Positions 47,778-55,226 of a DNA stretch of 64,000 nucleotides are shown one piece after another. How positions within the stretch are numbered: position 1 is the first letter of the stretch; each line of letters starts with the position of its first letter. Under the pieces are notes generated by a model. It saw nothing but the letters and a program-made list of their open reading frames with translations, was not told where the DNA came from and searched no databases. Origin of the DNA: JAUMBM01 sp964441755 (GTDB lineage: Bacteria > Bacteroidota > Bacteroidia > Chitinophagales > Saprospiraceae); assembly GCA_964441755.1 (NCBI GenBank), contig CAYTVG010000001.1, forward strand, positions 557,365 through 621,364, given 5' to 3'. Made by a program: the position numbers and the translations under genes.

Positions 47778-48632
47778 ATGCCAATATTTCATACAGACCG
47801 TTTTGAAAAACTATTGCAGGAGGGGTATCCGCTTTTGCCCAATCAGTGCCTGCTGGAAGGGCTGCAGTTGTACCGCCGCTACTTTCGCGGCTTCTTCCCC
47901 TTTGCTTTGCTGCTGCCGATCCTCAGCAGTCTGCTCGACCAGCTGATGCCGCAGCAATACAGCTTTGCGATTGTTTCCTTTGTGCTGTCGCCCGTGCTCA
48001 ATACGGGCTTCTACTGGGTTGCCAACCGCCTGCTGTCGGGGCAGCCTGTGCGGTTTGTGCATTTTTTTGAAGGCCGCTTCGATGCCGGCAAGCTCATGCT
48101 CAGCAACCTCATCTATACGATCATACTGGCGCTGGTATTGGTGCCAGCTTTTCAGATACTCCAGAAAGCAGGTTATTTCAGTTGGGTGCAGGAGCTGATG
48201 CAGAACCCCAATCCGGCGGAGCCGCCGCAGGCGCCCGAGCTGTCGTCCCTCTCGTCGACCATGCTGTTTATCAATATGATTCCGCTGGTCTATCTGATGG
48301 TTGGCTTCCTCTGGGCCTATCCGTTCATCGCCTTCTTCGGGCTGGGCCCCTGGCAGGCGCTCGAAGCCAGCCGGCGGCTCATCAGCCGCAACTGGTGGAG
48401 TGTCTTCATGCTGCTCGTCACTTTCTTCTCGGTCTTCCTGTTTGCGGTCATGATCATGTCGCTGCTGCAGGTGCTGGGATCATGGGGGCAGGTGTTGGGG
48501 CTGCTGGTATTTTTCGGCATCATTCCCTGGGCGTATTGCTCCTTTTTTGTAGGCTTTGCCTATGCGACCTACGCGCTGCAGGATGCGCCGCCCCGGCCGC
48601 CGGCGGCCGGTGAAGAGGAGGAGGAAGTGTAG
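47778..48632 (+). CDS. Multi-pass membrane protein of unknown function
   Basis: A 284-residue inner-membrane protein with about five to six hydrophobic segments (FFPFALLLPILSSLLDQL, NLIYTIILALVLVPAF, INMIPLVYLMVGFLWAYPF, WSVFMLLVTFFSVFLFAVMI, VLGLLVFFGIIPWAYCSFFV). It ends with a Pro-rich and then acidic tail (EEEEEV). An amphipathic repeat pattern ALEASRRLISRNWW is seen in glycerophosphoryl-diester-type or DUF975-like membrane proteins, but I would not assign a family. It is followed by AT/GC hairpins and the SWIM gene. Confidence 0.75.
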   Translation: MPIFHTDRFEKLLQEGYPLLPNQCLLEGLQLYRRYFRGFFPFALLLPILSSLLDQLMPQQYSFAIVSFVLSPVLNTGFYWVANRLLSGQPVRFVHFFEGRFDAGKLMLSNLIYTIILALVLVPAFQILQKAGYFSWVQELMQNPNPAEPPQAPELSSLSSTMLFINMIPLVYLMVGFLWAYPFIAFFGLGPWQALEASRRLISRNWWSVFMLLVTFFSVFLFAVMIMSLLQVLGSWGQVLGLLVFFGIIPWAYCSFFVGFAYATYALQDAPPRPPAAGEEEEEV

Positions 48633-48677
48633 GTTTTTTTCCAAAAAACCGCCCCCGGCGCGCCCTTTCGCGCCGGC
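48632..48677 (+). terminator. Tandem hairpins after the membrane protein gene
   Basis: GGTTTTTT (48632-48639) pairs with AAAAAACC (48643-48650). A second GC-rich stem, CCGGCGCG with its complement, follows at about 48655-48677. They start at the stop codon. Confidence 0.5.
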
Positions 48678-48724
48678 CACAAGCGCGGCGGGTATTTTTT
48701 ACCAAAAAAAGCAGCCTCGCCGGT

Positions 48725-50026
48725 ATGCCGCTCCTGCCCGTTGATCCTACGGAAAGCTACCGACAGCTACTGTCGCTGGCGCCCGACAGCAAGACGCTGG
48801 CGGAGGCGCGCCGCCTGTTTTTCTCCCAAGGCTGGCAACTGCTGGCCGGGGACGGGCAGTGGCTGTGGGGCGAATACCGCAGCAAGGAGGGGCTCACTTA
48901 CAAGCCTGTGGTGCGGCTGCAACCTTCGGCAGCCTTTAGCTGCAGCTGCAAGGCGCCGCGGCAGCCCTGCCGCCACAGCCTGGCGCTCTTGCTGCTTTTT
49001 TTACACCCCGACGATCGCTGGCGTGCGGGCTTGCCGCCGCCGCCTGAGCTGCAGGCCGCTGCGGCCGCTGCCGGCAGTCGCGACAGGGCCGTGGAGGCCG
49101 CTGCGCGCGACAAGCGGCTGGCGCTCATGGACGAGGGCGTGGAGGAGCTGGACAAATGGCTGCGCGACCTCATCCGGCAAGGTCTGGCGGGGCTCGAAAG
49201 CCAGCCGGCGGCCTTCTGGCAGCAGCCGGCGGCGCGCATGACCGACTGCAAGCTCGGCGCCATCGGCCGCCGCATCCGGGCACTGCCGGCCCTTTTTCAG
49301 CAGGCCGACTGGCCCGACCGCCTGCTGGCGGAGCTGGGTAGCCTCTACCTGTTTGTGCGCGCCTGGCAGCGGCGCGAGCAGCTCAGCAGCGAGCAGCAGC
49401 TGGAGCTGCAGCAACTGGCAGGCCTCAGCCTGCGCAAAGAAGAAGTACTGGCCACCGGCACGGTCGTCAGCGGGCACTGGCTGGTGATGGGGCTGTATAC
49501 CGGTGAAGAGGATAAGCTGGTGTATCGCCGCGTGTGGCTGCGCCACGAAAGCAGCGGCCAATGGGCGCTGCTGCTGGATTTTAGCTTCGGACAGCAGGGG
49601 TTTGCCGACCATTGGGTGTGCGGCAGCGCCTACCAGGGCCGGCTGAGCTACTACCCCGGGGTGCTGCCGCAGCGGGCGGTGGTCAAAGAGCTGCTGCCGT
49701 CGCGCAGCGTCTATGAGCAGTTGTCGGGCTTTGGCAGCCTGTCGGACTGCCAGCAGGCTTACGCGGCAGCCCTGGCAACCAACCCATGGCTCAGCAGCCT
49801 GCCCGCCCTGCTGGAGGAGGTGGTGGTGCTCTACTCGACAGCGGAGGCCGCCTGGCTGGCCGTAGACCGGCACCAACAGTCCCTTCCACTGCTGATCGAA
49901 GACCTGCCCGCCTGGCGCATCGTGGCCCTGAGCGGCTACCTGCCCGTCTGGCTGTTTGGGGAACTCACCGCCGAAGGCTTCCGGCCACTGTCGGTGGTGT
50001 TTGAGGGGCGGCTGATAGCGTTGTAA
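48725..50026 (+). CDS. SWIM zinc-finger family protein
   Basis: A 433-residue protein. Near residue 73 it has the SWIM motif: SCSCKAPRQPCRHSLALLLL, giving C-x-C-x(n)-C-x-H for zinc binding. The rest is helical with long Leu-, Gln- and Ala-rich stretches (RLALMDEGVEELDKWLRDLI) and a C-terminal mixed region with DRHQQSLPLLIEDLPAW. Bacterial SWIM proteins of this size often sit beside MoxR-type ATPases and VWA proteins, but none is found here. A DNA- or protein-binding role is possible. GC content is visibly high. Confidence 0.82.
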   Translation: MPLLPVDPTESYRQLLSLAPDSKTLAEARRLFFSQGWQLLAGDGQWLWGEYRSKEGLTYKPVVRLQPSAAFSCSCKAPRQPCRHSLALLLLFLHPDDRWRAGLPPPPELQAAAAAAGSRDRAVEAAARDKRLALMDEGVEELDKWLRDLIRQGLAGLESQPAAFWQQPAARMTDCKLGAIGRRIRALPALFQQADWPDRLLAELGSLYLFVRAWQRREQLSSEQQLELQQLAGLSLRKEEVLATGTVVSGHWLVMGLYTGEEDKLVYRRVWLRHESSGQWALLLDFSFGQQGFADHWVCGSAYQGRLSYYPGVLPQRAVVKELLPSRSVYEQLSGFGSLSDCQQAYAAALATNPWLSSLPALLEEVVVLYSTAEAAWLAVDRHQQSLPLLIEDLPAWRIVALSGYLPVWLFGELTAEGFRPLSVVFEGRLIAL

Positions 50027-50041
50027 GCCATATCTTCGGTA

Positions 50042-50082
50042 CGAAGTATGTCGGGGCTCCCGACCAGGGTCCCGACATACTT
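50042..50082. terminator. Hairpin after SWIM gene
   Basis: GAAGTATGTCGGG (50042-like left arm) pairs with its complement ending at 50082, a 13-bp stem with a 15-nt loop. The arm GTATGTCGGG recurs in the palindrome at 56688-56716. Confidence 0.65.
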
Positions 50083-50089
50083 CAGCCAA

Positions 50090-50140
50090 TTACAGGGTCG
50101 GATAGTCGGTATAGCCTTTGGCTCCCCCGATCCACCGCTG
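50090..50140 (-). pseudogene. C-terminal remnant of an alkene reductase (Old Yellow Enzyme)
   Basis: Read on the minus strand, the last codons before a TAA at 50090-50092 give RWIGGAKGYTDYPTL, which closely matches the C-terminus of NemA-type alkene reductases (GGAKGYTDYPTL). The codons before it do not continue the family, and no longer frame exists. It is most likely the leftover tail of a deleted gene. Confidence 0.45.
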
Positions 50141-50271
50141 AATCGTGAGCCCTGTCAGCAGTATATCCCGAGTTGTCAGATCATTGGCAGAAGAAAGAAA
50201 TGGTGGGGAAAATTTGCTGAAGAAAACATGGATGCGGCCTGTTACACGAATGATCGCTTAGGGAAGCAAGT

Positions 50272-50841
50272 TCACTCCCCCGCCCGCCGCATGCGCTTGG
50301 GGCCGTACCACAGCCAGAAACCGGTGATGGTAAACACCAGCAGGGCCAGCCCCATAACCGTCGTGTAGAGTAGTTTGAAAAGCCCGCCCGGCGTGTTGAG
50401 GAGGCGGTCGACATAGCTGCCGTCGTGCAGGTGCTCGATAAAGTCGGCCCGCCTTTGCTCGACCTGCAGCAGCCTGCCGGTGGCGCCGTCGAGCTGCAGG
50501 GCGGTGTAGTGCGCTGCAAAGGTAAACTTGACCATGCCCTTGTCGGGGCGCACATCTATGCGGTCGATGTCGGCAGCAAGGCGGGCGTCGACGGAGTCCC
50601 GGAGGAGCCGTACGGCCTGCCGCTGCAGGCTGTCGAGGGGCAGCCAGCGGGCGAGGTCGGTGGTTGTCCCCTGACTCGAGCGGGCGAGCAGGTAGCCGCC
50701 GCTATTCTTCTTCCAGCCCAGCAACAAGCCGGTGACGGCTATGACAAAGAAAAAGGCAAACAGCAGGGCGCCCGTAAACCGGTGGATTTTCCTAAACTGC
50801 CGTAATGTTTTGGCTTGCTGCTGCCGCTGACTTCCTTCCAT
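50272..50841 (-). CDS. PepSY-domain membrane protein
   Basis: A 189-residue membrane protein. An N-terminal basic segment (KTLRQFRKIHRFTGALLFAF) leads into helix 1 (residues 24-43), and a C-terminal helix (LLYTTVMGLALLVFTITGFW) precedes WYGPKRMRR. The middle periplasmic part (residues 60-145) has the PepSY-like fold, with IDVRPDKGMVKFTFAAHYTAL. This is the PepSY-associated TM family found near siderophore or iron-reductase genes and in flavin-binding membrane reductases. No TonB receptor is adjacent here. Confidence 0.82.
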   Translation of the reverse strand: MEGSQRQQQAKTLRQFRKIHRFTGALLFAFFFVIAVTGLLLGWKKNSGGYLLARSSQGTTTDLARWLPLDSLQRQAVRLLRDSVDARLAADIDRIDVRPDKGMVKFTFAAHYTALQLDGATGRLLQVEQRRADFIEHLHDGSYVDRLLNTPGGLFKLLYTTVMGLALLVFTITGFWLWYGPKRMRRAGE

Positions 50842-51037
50842 GGTTGTGCAAAATGCGGCCTAAGATAGATGTTTTTGGCCGTACGGCCAAAACCTCGCCG
50901 GGGGCAGCGGGGGGGCAATGCTGCCAGTGCCCGTTCATTTGCATCGCGTGATGCGGTGCGGCCGCGGTGGCCGCTGTTGAGCTGCTGCTGTAGCTTGTTG
51001 GCGGCTGCCGGCAAAAATGTCAACAGCTTGTAAATGT
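50842..51037. other. Intergenic stretch with a 20-nt perfect palindrome
   Basis: Between the PepSY gene start and the AT-rich small-gene region. TTTTGGCCGTACGGCCAAAA (50873-50892) is a perfect palindrome. The base composition becomes AT-rich beyond about 51010. Confidence 0.5.
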
Positions 51038-51229
51038 TTACTCTTCTTTTTTGAAAGTCGTTCTGCCTATTCCAAAGCCACCTACGAAAGAAATGATGGC
51101 AATTATGATCTTGTAGAGCAACTCTTTATCCTCTTTGAGATAAACGATAAGAAACCCCAAAAAAGTCAGACCTACGATCAAAAGAATAAGGTTATAGGTT
51201 ATAGGTTCTTTGACTTTTACGCTCTTCCC
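51038..51229 (-). CDS. Possible small two-helix membrane protein, in frame after a stop
   Basis: Directly after the TAA that ends the 98-residue gene, the same frame continues for 63 codons and reads VKEPITYNLILLIVGLTFLG, FLIVYLKEDKELLYKIIIAI and ISFVGGFGIGRTTFKKEE. Two hydrophobic segments are clear, so the sequence has evolved as protein. No ATG lies at its beginning; a TTG at the first helix is possible. It could be the second half of a gene broken by a stop codon, or a separate protein with an unusual start. Confidence 0.4.
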   Translation of the reverse strand, partial: GKSVKVKEPITYNLILLIVGLTFLGFLIVYLKEDKELLYKIIIAIISFVGGFGIGRTTFKKEE

Positions 51230-51526
51230 TTAGAATTTTAAGAGTTTATTAAACGAAAACTCAATTTCTTTTTCAATTTTATTTTCAATATAAAACTCAA
51301 TGACTCTTGCCAATGCATCAACCATAACCTTGCGGTCATTTTCAGGTAATTTATGCAACGTTTTTACCAATGTTAATATGTCACTATTAAATTCTTTGTC
51401 AAGCTGTTTTGAATTCAGGTTTTCAAAATAATTTTCATAGTAGGTTGTAATCAGCTCATCACTCCAAATAGCATTGCTGCTGGTTTTGGTTGGCGTCCCT
51501 TGCATATTTTTTAGCGTATCCAACAT
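51230..51526 (-). CDS. Small AT-rich hypothetical protein
   Basis: A 98-residue protein without signal peptide, mainly helical, rich in Lys, Asn and Leu (DELITTYYENYFENLNSKQL, LVKTLHKLPENDRKVMVDAL). I recognise no family. Codon use and GC content differ clearly from the GC-rich neighbours, suggesting recent transfer. The frame continues past its stop codon into a membrane-helix segment, so the gene may be the N-terminal part of a longer interrupted protein. Confidence 0.55.
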   Translation of the reverse strand: MLDTLKNMQGTPTKTSSNAIWSDELITTYYENYFENLNSKQLDKEFNSDILTLVKTLHKLPENDRKVMVDALARVIEFYIENKIEKEIEFSFNKLLKF

Positions 51527-52220
51527 TGTACCTTTGTTTTTTTTCTCAAAATCACGCTTGAGGCCGTTAGTTGTGTATTTGGTAATGTATCAAAGCGCTA
51601 TGGATTTTGGTAGTCTGCCCGCAACGCTGTGCTAAAAATCCGGAGGCTCACAATACAATAACAAAAACGTTCACCTGAATTTTTTGTTGTGATCTTTGCT
51701 TGTCATTGTTTTTCAATTTATTATGCACAAAGAGCCGATACGAGTATAGTAGCGGAGTTTGATGTGGCTGCCCGTCTGTCGTCACTAAAGCCTGAAGTAC
51801 TCCCCATTTTTTAAACAGAAATCGGCATCGTTAAACTCAGCACTACCTTGTAGCCCATCGCTGCAGACTGTCAGGTGATTTATCACCTTGTATCCAAAGA
51901 TAATAAAATACAAGCGCATATCAAGTGCTATGAGAAAAAATTTAAGATATAATATTTTGCCAAATGTATCCGGTAGCGCTCGCCTGAGTATATAGCGACG
52001 GGAGCAGTCAATGTGTGCGACTAAATACCGGGGGTCTTTTATCCGTAAAAAACCGGCTCCGGGCCGGTAACCTGGCCATCCAGCCAAAGCAATAACTCTG
52101 AGCTGACAGCAGCTATATAGCAAGTCGTCAGGTTTCATGGACAGTAGGGCGGACAGACTTCCGCAATCCACTGTACTCGGGCGGGCTGGTATGTACAAAA
52201 TTTGACAGACAAGACATATA
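51527..52220. other. 694-bp region, AT-rich at left, no firm gene
   Basis: The left half (to about 51780) belongs to the AT-rich patch and carries CGGATTTTTAGCACA on the minus strand (51628-51642), repeated at 63864-63878. A minus-strand frame of 44 codons from an ATG at 51919 to 51785 reads protein-like but matches nothing I know. A palindrome AGGTGATTTATCACCT lies at 51873-51888, and an ACCGGC/GCCGGT hairpin at about 52052-52068. Confidence 0.4.
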
Positions 52221-53525
52221 CTACCACTGATAGCGCACCCCCAGCGACAGGAAGGTGGCACCGAGCGGCGCCGCCTGCACATCAACCCAGTGGCCATTGC
52301 CGTAGCGCAGGCCGGCAGAGAGCGCCAGCCCGCGGCTGAGCCGGTAATCATAGCGCAGCCAGCCGCTCAGCTGCCAGGCGCGCACCTGGCTGGCCGCCAC
52401 GGCCGTGGTGGTGACACTGTTGCCAAACCACTCCTGCGTCGTGTTGGTCGAGCTGCTACCAAAAGTGCCCGAGGGCTCGAGCAGGTAGTTATTGACCTCC
52501 CAGCCCTGCGGCAGGCGCAGCGCGAGCGCACGCCCCAATTGCAGGCCGGCCGAAAGGCTGCCGCGCGGGCCCAGCCGCCACGCCAGCCCTACCGGCAACT
52601 CGAGCCAGTGGGAGCGCAGGGGCTGCGCCCAGTTGAGCATGGTCGTATCCAGCAACTGATTGGTGGTGCTCAGGTCTACACTGGCCTCGGCCCGCAGCCC
52701 CTGTCCATTGCCGCCGCCGGGCCCCTGCCGCAAAAAGGCGTACTGCAGGCCCGTGACGAGGGAAAGCCGCGGCCGCAGCTGCCACTGCAGCCCGCCGCCC
52801 AGGCTGAAGCCTTGCAGGGAGGGACGCAGCAGGCTGCTCACCGCCAGCCAGCCTCCCGGGGCGGCAGCCCGGTCGCCGGCCGGGTGTGTAAAATGCCGCG
52901 CCGGCAGCGGCCAGCCCGAAGGCCTTTGCAATGCTGCCGGCTGCCCGCCGCTGAGCAGGCTGAGCCTGCCCGCACTGCTGTGGAGCGGTGCATCACCGCG
53001 GGCAGGCGCAGCCTGTATGGCTGCCGGCGTAGTCTGCACGGCTGCCGGCGCAGCCGCTGACTTCGCCCCGCGACCCTCCGCCGGCAGCACCGCATCCAAA
53101 ACCACCGGTGTCGCCGGCCCGNNNNNNNNNNNNNNNNNNNNNNNNNNNNNNNNNNNNNNNNNNNNNNNNNNNNNNNNNNNNNNNNNNNNNNNNNNNNNNN
53201 NNNNNNNNNNNNNNNNNNNNNCCACCGGTGTCGCCGGCCCGACCGGCGACACCGGCCCATCAGCCTGCACAGGCAGCGCAGCTGCCTGTGCAGGGGCACT
53301 CACCGCCTCACCGCCCATCGGCACCACCGGCACCGGCGGTGACACCGCATTTTTTACCCCCAACCACCAGCCGCCCAGGCCGGCAACCAGCACAGCCGCC
53401 ACCAGCCACCACCAGCCCGGCCGCCGCCGGCGCACAGGCATCGCCCGGTCAAGGCGCGCAGCCATATCCTCCCAGCCGCGGTCGATCAGGGCGGCATCGT
53501 CATCGTGTATCGTATCAGGTCGCAT
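52221..53525 (-). CDS. Anti-sigma-like protein fused to an outer-membrane beta-barrel (contains assembly gap)
   Basis: The protein is about 434 codons as assembled, including the gap. Residues 1-35 are an acidic then basic cytoplasmic segment (DDDAALIDRGWEDMAARLDR). One membrane helix follows (WWWLVAAVLVAGLGGWWLGV, about 38-57). A Pro/Ala-rich linker with VGPATPV repeats spans about 60-200. The last 200 residues are amphipathic beta strands (FSLGGGLQWQLRPRLSLVTG, LSGWLRYDYRLSRGLALSAG) ending LSLGVRYQW, the normal barrel terminus. The start overlaps the end of the ECF sigma gene by 11 bp. Such a protein would reach from the cytoplasmic membrane to the outer membrane. Reading frame across the gap is not proven. 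Confidence 0.75.
   Translation of the reverse strand: MRPDTIHDDDAALIDRGWEDMAARLDRAMPVRRRRPGWWWLVAAVLVAGLGGWWLGVKNAVSPPVPVVPMGGEAVSAPAQAAALPVQADGPVSPVGPATPVXXXXXXXXXXXXXXXXXXXXXXXXXXXXXXXXXXGPATPVVLDAVLPAEGRGAKSAAAPAAVQTTPAAIQAAPARGDAPLHSSAGRLSLLSGGQPAALQRPSGWPLPARHFTHPAGDRAAAPGGWLAVSSLLRPSLQGFSLGGGLQWQLRPRLSLVTGLQYAFLRQGPGGGNGQGLRAEASVDLSTTNQLLDTTMLNWAQPLRSHWLELPVGLAWRLGPRGSLSAGLQLGRALALRLPQGWEVNNYLLEPSGTFGSSSTNTTQEWFGNSVTTTAVAASQVRAWQLSGWLRYDYRLSRGLALSAGLRYGNGHWVDVQAAPLGATFLSLGVRYQW
53102..53241. repeat. Assembly gap flanked by identical 20-bp repeats
   Basis: 100 N (53122-53221) stand between two exact copies of CCACCGGTGTCGCCGGCCCG (53102-53121 and 53222-53241). The second copy is followed by an inverted form, so CCGGTGTCGCCGG and CCGGCGACACCGG can pair. 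The round gap size means the true length is unknown; a longer tandem repeat has probably collapsed. Confidence 0.9.
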
Positions 53526-54078
53526 AACGACTTTTGTGGTCAGGTTGTAAAATCATGGCTCTCAACTTCTGGCGCGCATTCGACACATGCCACTTGGAAG
53601 TGCCCTCGCTGATGCCCAGCCGGTCACCGATCTCCTGGTGACTGTAGCCGTCAACCGCAAACAGCCAGAAAACCTCCCGGCTCATGGCCGGCAACTGCTC
53701 AATCAACCGCAGCAAGTCTTCGTAGTAGAGGCCGTCAAGCGCCCCCGCCTCCGTGGGGGCATCCTGCTCGGCCAGGTCAATGAAGCGCAGCTTGCGGTCG
53801 CGCTGCCGGTAGTAGTCCGACAGACTGTGGAAAATAAGCCGCCGAATCCAGCCTTCAAGCGATCCCGTAAACTGGTAAAGGTGCAGCTTGGTGAATACGC
53901 GCAGAAAACCGGTGTTGATAATCTCTATAATCTCTTCCTCATGATCGGTATACCGACGGCACATGCGCAGCATCGCAGGGAAAAAGCGGCGGTAGAGAAG
54001 CTCCTGCATCCGCCGGTCATTGCGGAGGCAGCCTTCTACCAGCGCCCGGTCGCTGTGACTGTCGGTAGTACGTGACAT
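53515..54078 (-). CDS. ECF-type RNA polymerase sigma factor
   Basis: A 187-residue sigma-70 family factor. Region 2 covers about residues 20-90, with LYRRFFPAMLRMCRRYTDHE and LEGWIRRLIFHSLSDYYRQR. Region 4 covers about 125-175: LIEQLPAMSREVFWLFAVDG then YSHQEIGDRLGISEGTSKWH, the helix-turn-helix that reads the -35 element. It lacks regions 1 and 3, as in extracytoplasmic-function factors. Its end overlaps the start of the anti-sigma/barrel gene, the usual pair order. It lies 20 bp after the barrel gene on the same strand. Confidence 0.92.
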   Translation of the reverse strand: MSRTTDSHSDRALVEGCLRNDRRMQELLYRRFFPAMLRMCRRYTDHEEEIIEIINTGFLRVFTKLHLYQFTGSLEGWIRRLIFHSLSDYYRQRDRKLRFIDLAEQDAPTEAGALDGLYYEDLLRLIEQLPAMSREVFWLFAVDGYSHQEIGDRLGISEGTSKWHVSNARQKLRAMILQPDHKSRYAT

Positions 54079-54097
54079 GGGAGGTTAATCGCTGTGG

Positions 54098-55102
54098 TTA
54101 AAATACAATACCCGCCCGCAGACTCAGCCGCTGGTAGGTGAGCTCGCGGATCTCCAGATCGCCCGAAAAGGGCAGCCGCTGGGTGAAACTCGCCGTCTGA
54201 AAGCGGTAGCCAAGGTCAAAAGTAAAGTTGTAGTCGGCCTTGGCACCCAGCCGTATGCCTATAGCCGGGTGCAGCAGCCAGCCGCTGCCGGCAGCCGTCA
54301 CCTGCTGGTTGGCATTGCGCAGCCCCAGCCCGTAGCCGGCATCGAGCAGGCCGTACCAGGCGAGGTGGCGACGGTTGTACAGGTAGCGGGTGCGCCCTAT
54401 CAGGTTGATCATGGTCTCGCCCCGCGCAGGGTCGTAAGCGTCGTAGCTGATACCACCGCCATGGCCGATCGCCTTCTTCGACTGCCGCAAGAGCACGTAG
54501 CCGACATGGTAGCCCCAGGCAGTGCGCCGGTTGTTGATGACAAACGGATCAAAGGGGTCAATGAATACCCGCCCGTTGGTATTGCCTTCGGCCAGCGACA
54601 TGCCCATGTAGAGGTTGGACAGCCAGCCCTTCTCAGGCACGGGCTTGCTGCGCTTGGCGGCGGCAACAGCCGGCTGCCGGCTGCCGGCCTGCTTCTCATA
54701 CTCAATGCGGTAGATGGCGGTCTTGTCAATGACCTGCAACTGCCGGCCGTCAGTGGCCAGCACCACACTGCCGTCTTTGCGGTAGTCGATGATGAAGCCG
54801 CTGAAAACCGCCCCGTCGTTGAGGCGCACCACGTCCTTGTAGTCGGCATCGGCCGGCAACAAGTCGGGCCAACTGTCGGTAAGCACCAGCTTGCGGATGT
54901 CGCCCATGTCGATGAAAAGGGTGTCGCCGCCGCGCTGCGCCAGCCAAAGGCCTTCGGCCGGCTCAAGGGCCGTCACGCGACCCACAGGCTGCTGCCCGCT
55001 CCGGAGGGTCACCCGGTCGGAAAAATTGTCGGCCGGCTGCGCCAGCAGCAGCGGCAGGCTAAGCAACAGGGCGGCAATGCCGCTGGTCCATTTTTTCAAC
55101 AT
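54098..55102 (-). CDS. Outer-membrane beta-barrel protein in the sigma operon
   Basis: A 334-residue exported protein. The signal peptide is KKWTSGIAALLLSLPLLLAQ. Residues 28-140 form a small beta-rich domain (VTLRSGQQPVGRVTALEPAE; DVVRLNDGAVFSGFIIDYRK), with LSNLYMGMSLAEGNTNGR beginning the barrel. Strands such as AWGYHVGYVLLRQSKKAIGH, AWYGLLDAGYGLGLRNAN and YNFTFDLGYRFQTASF follow, ending LSLRAGIVF. I do not know the family. It is 20 bp before the sigma gene, so may be a client or sensor of that system. The ATG at 55102 fits the signal peptide. Confidence 0.8.
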   Translation of the reverse strand: MLKKWTSGIAALLLSLPLLLAQPADNFSDRVTLRSGQQPVGRVTALEPAEGLWLAQRGGDTLFIDMGDIRKLVLTDSWPDLLPADADYKDVVRLNDGAVFSGFIIDYRKDGSVVLATDGRQLQVIDKTAIYRIEYEKQAGSRQPAVAAAKRSKPVPEKGWLSNLYMGMSLAEGNTNGRVFIDPFDPFVINNRRTAWGYHVGYVLLRQSKKAIGHGGGISYDAYDPARGETMINLIGRTRYLYNRRHLAWYGLLDAGYGLGLRNANQQVTAAGSGWLLHPAIGIRLGAKADYNFTFDLGYRFQTASFTQRLPFSGDLEIRELTYQRLSLRAGIVF

Positions 55103-55226
55103 ATCTTCTGGATTAACTGCATGACTAAGTGGGTAATACAACAGCCGGCGGGCAGCCGGGGGTGGCACAAAAGTGCCCGCCCGTAGCGCACCGCCACAGC
55201 CGGCGGCAGGCCACGGGCGGAGCCCG

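Noticed and set aside
51785..52351. Minus-strand frame of 188 codons overlapping the end of the anti-sigma/barrel gene
   Set aside because: Its first third is an out-of-frame reading of the barrel gene; only the last 44 codons read like protein, and they match nothing known.
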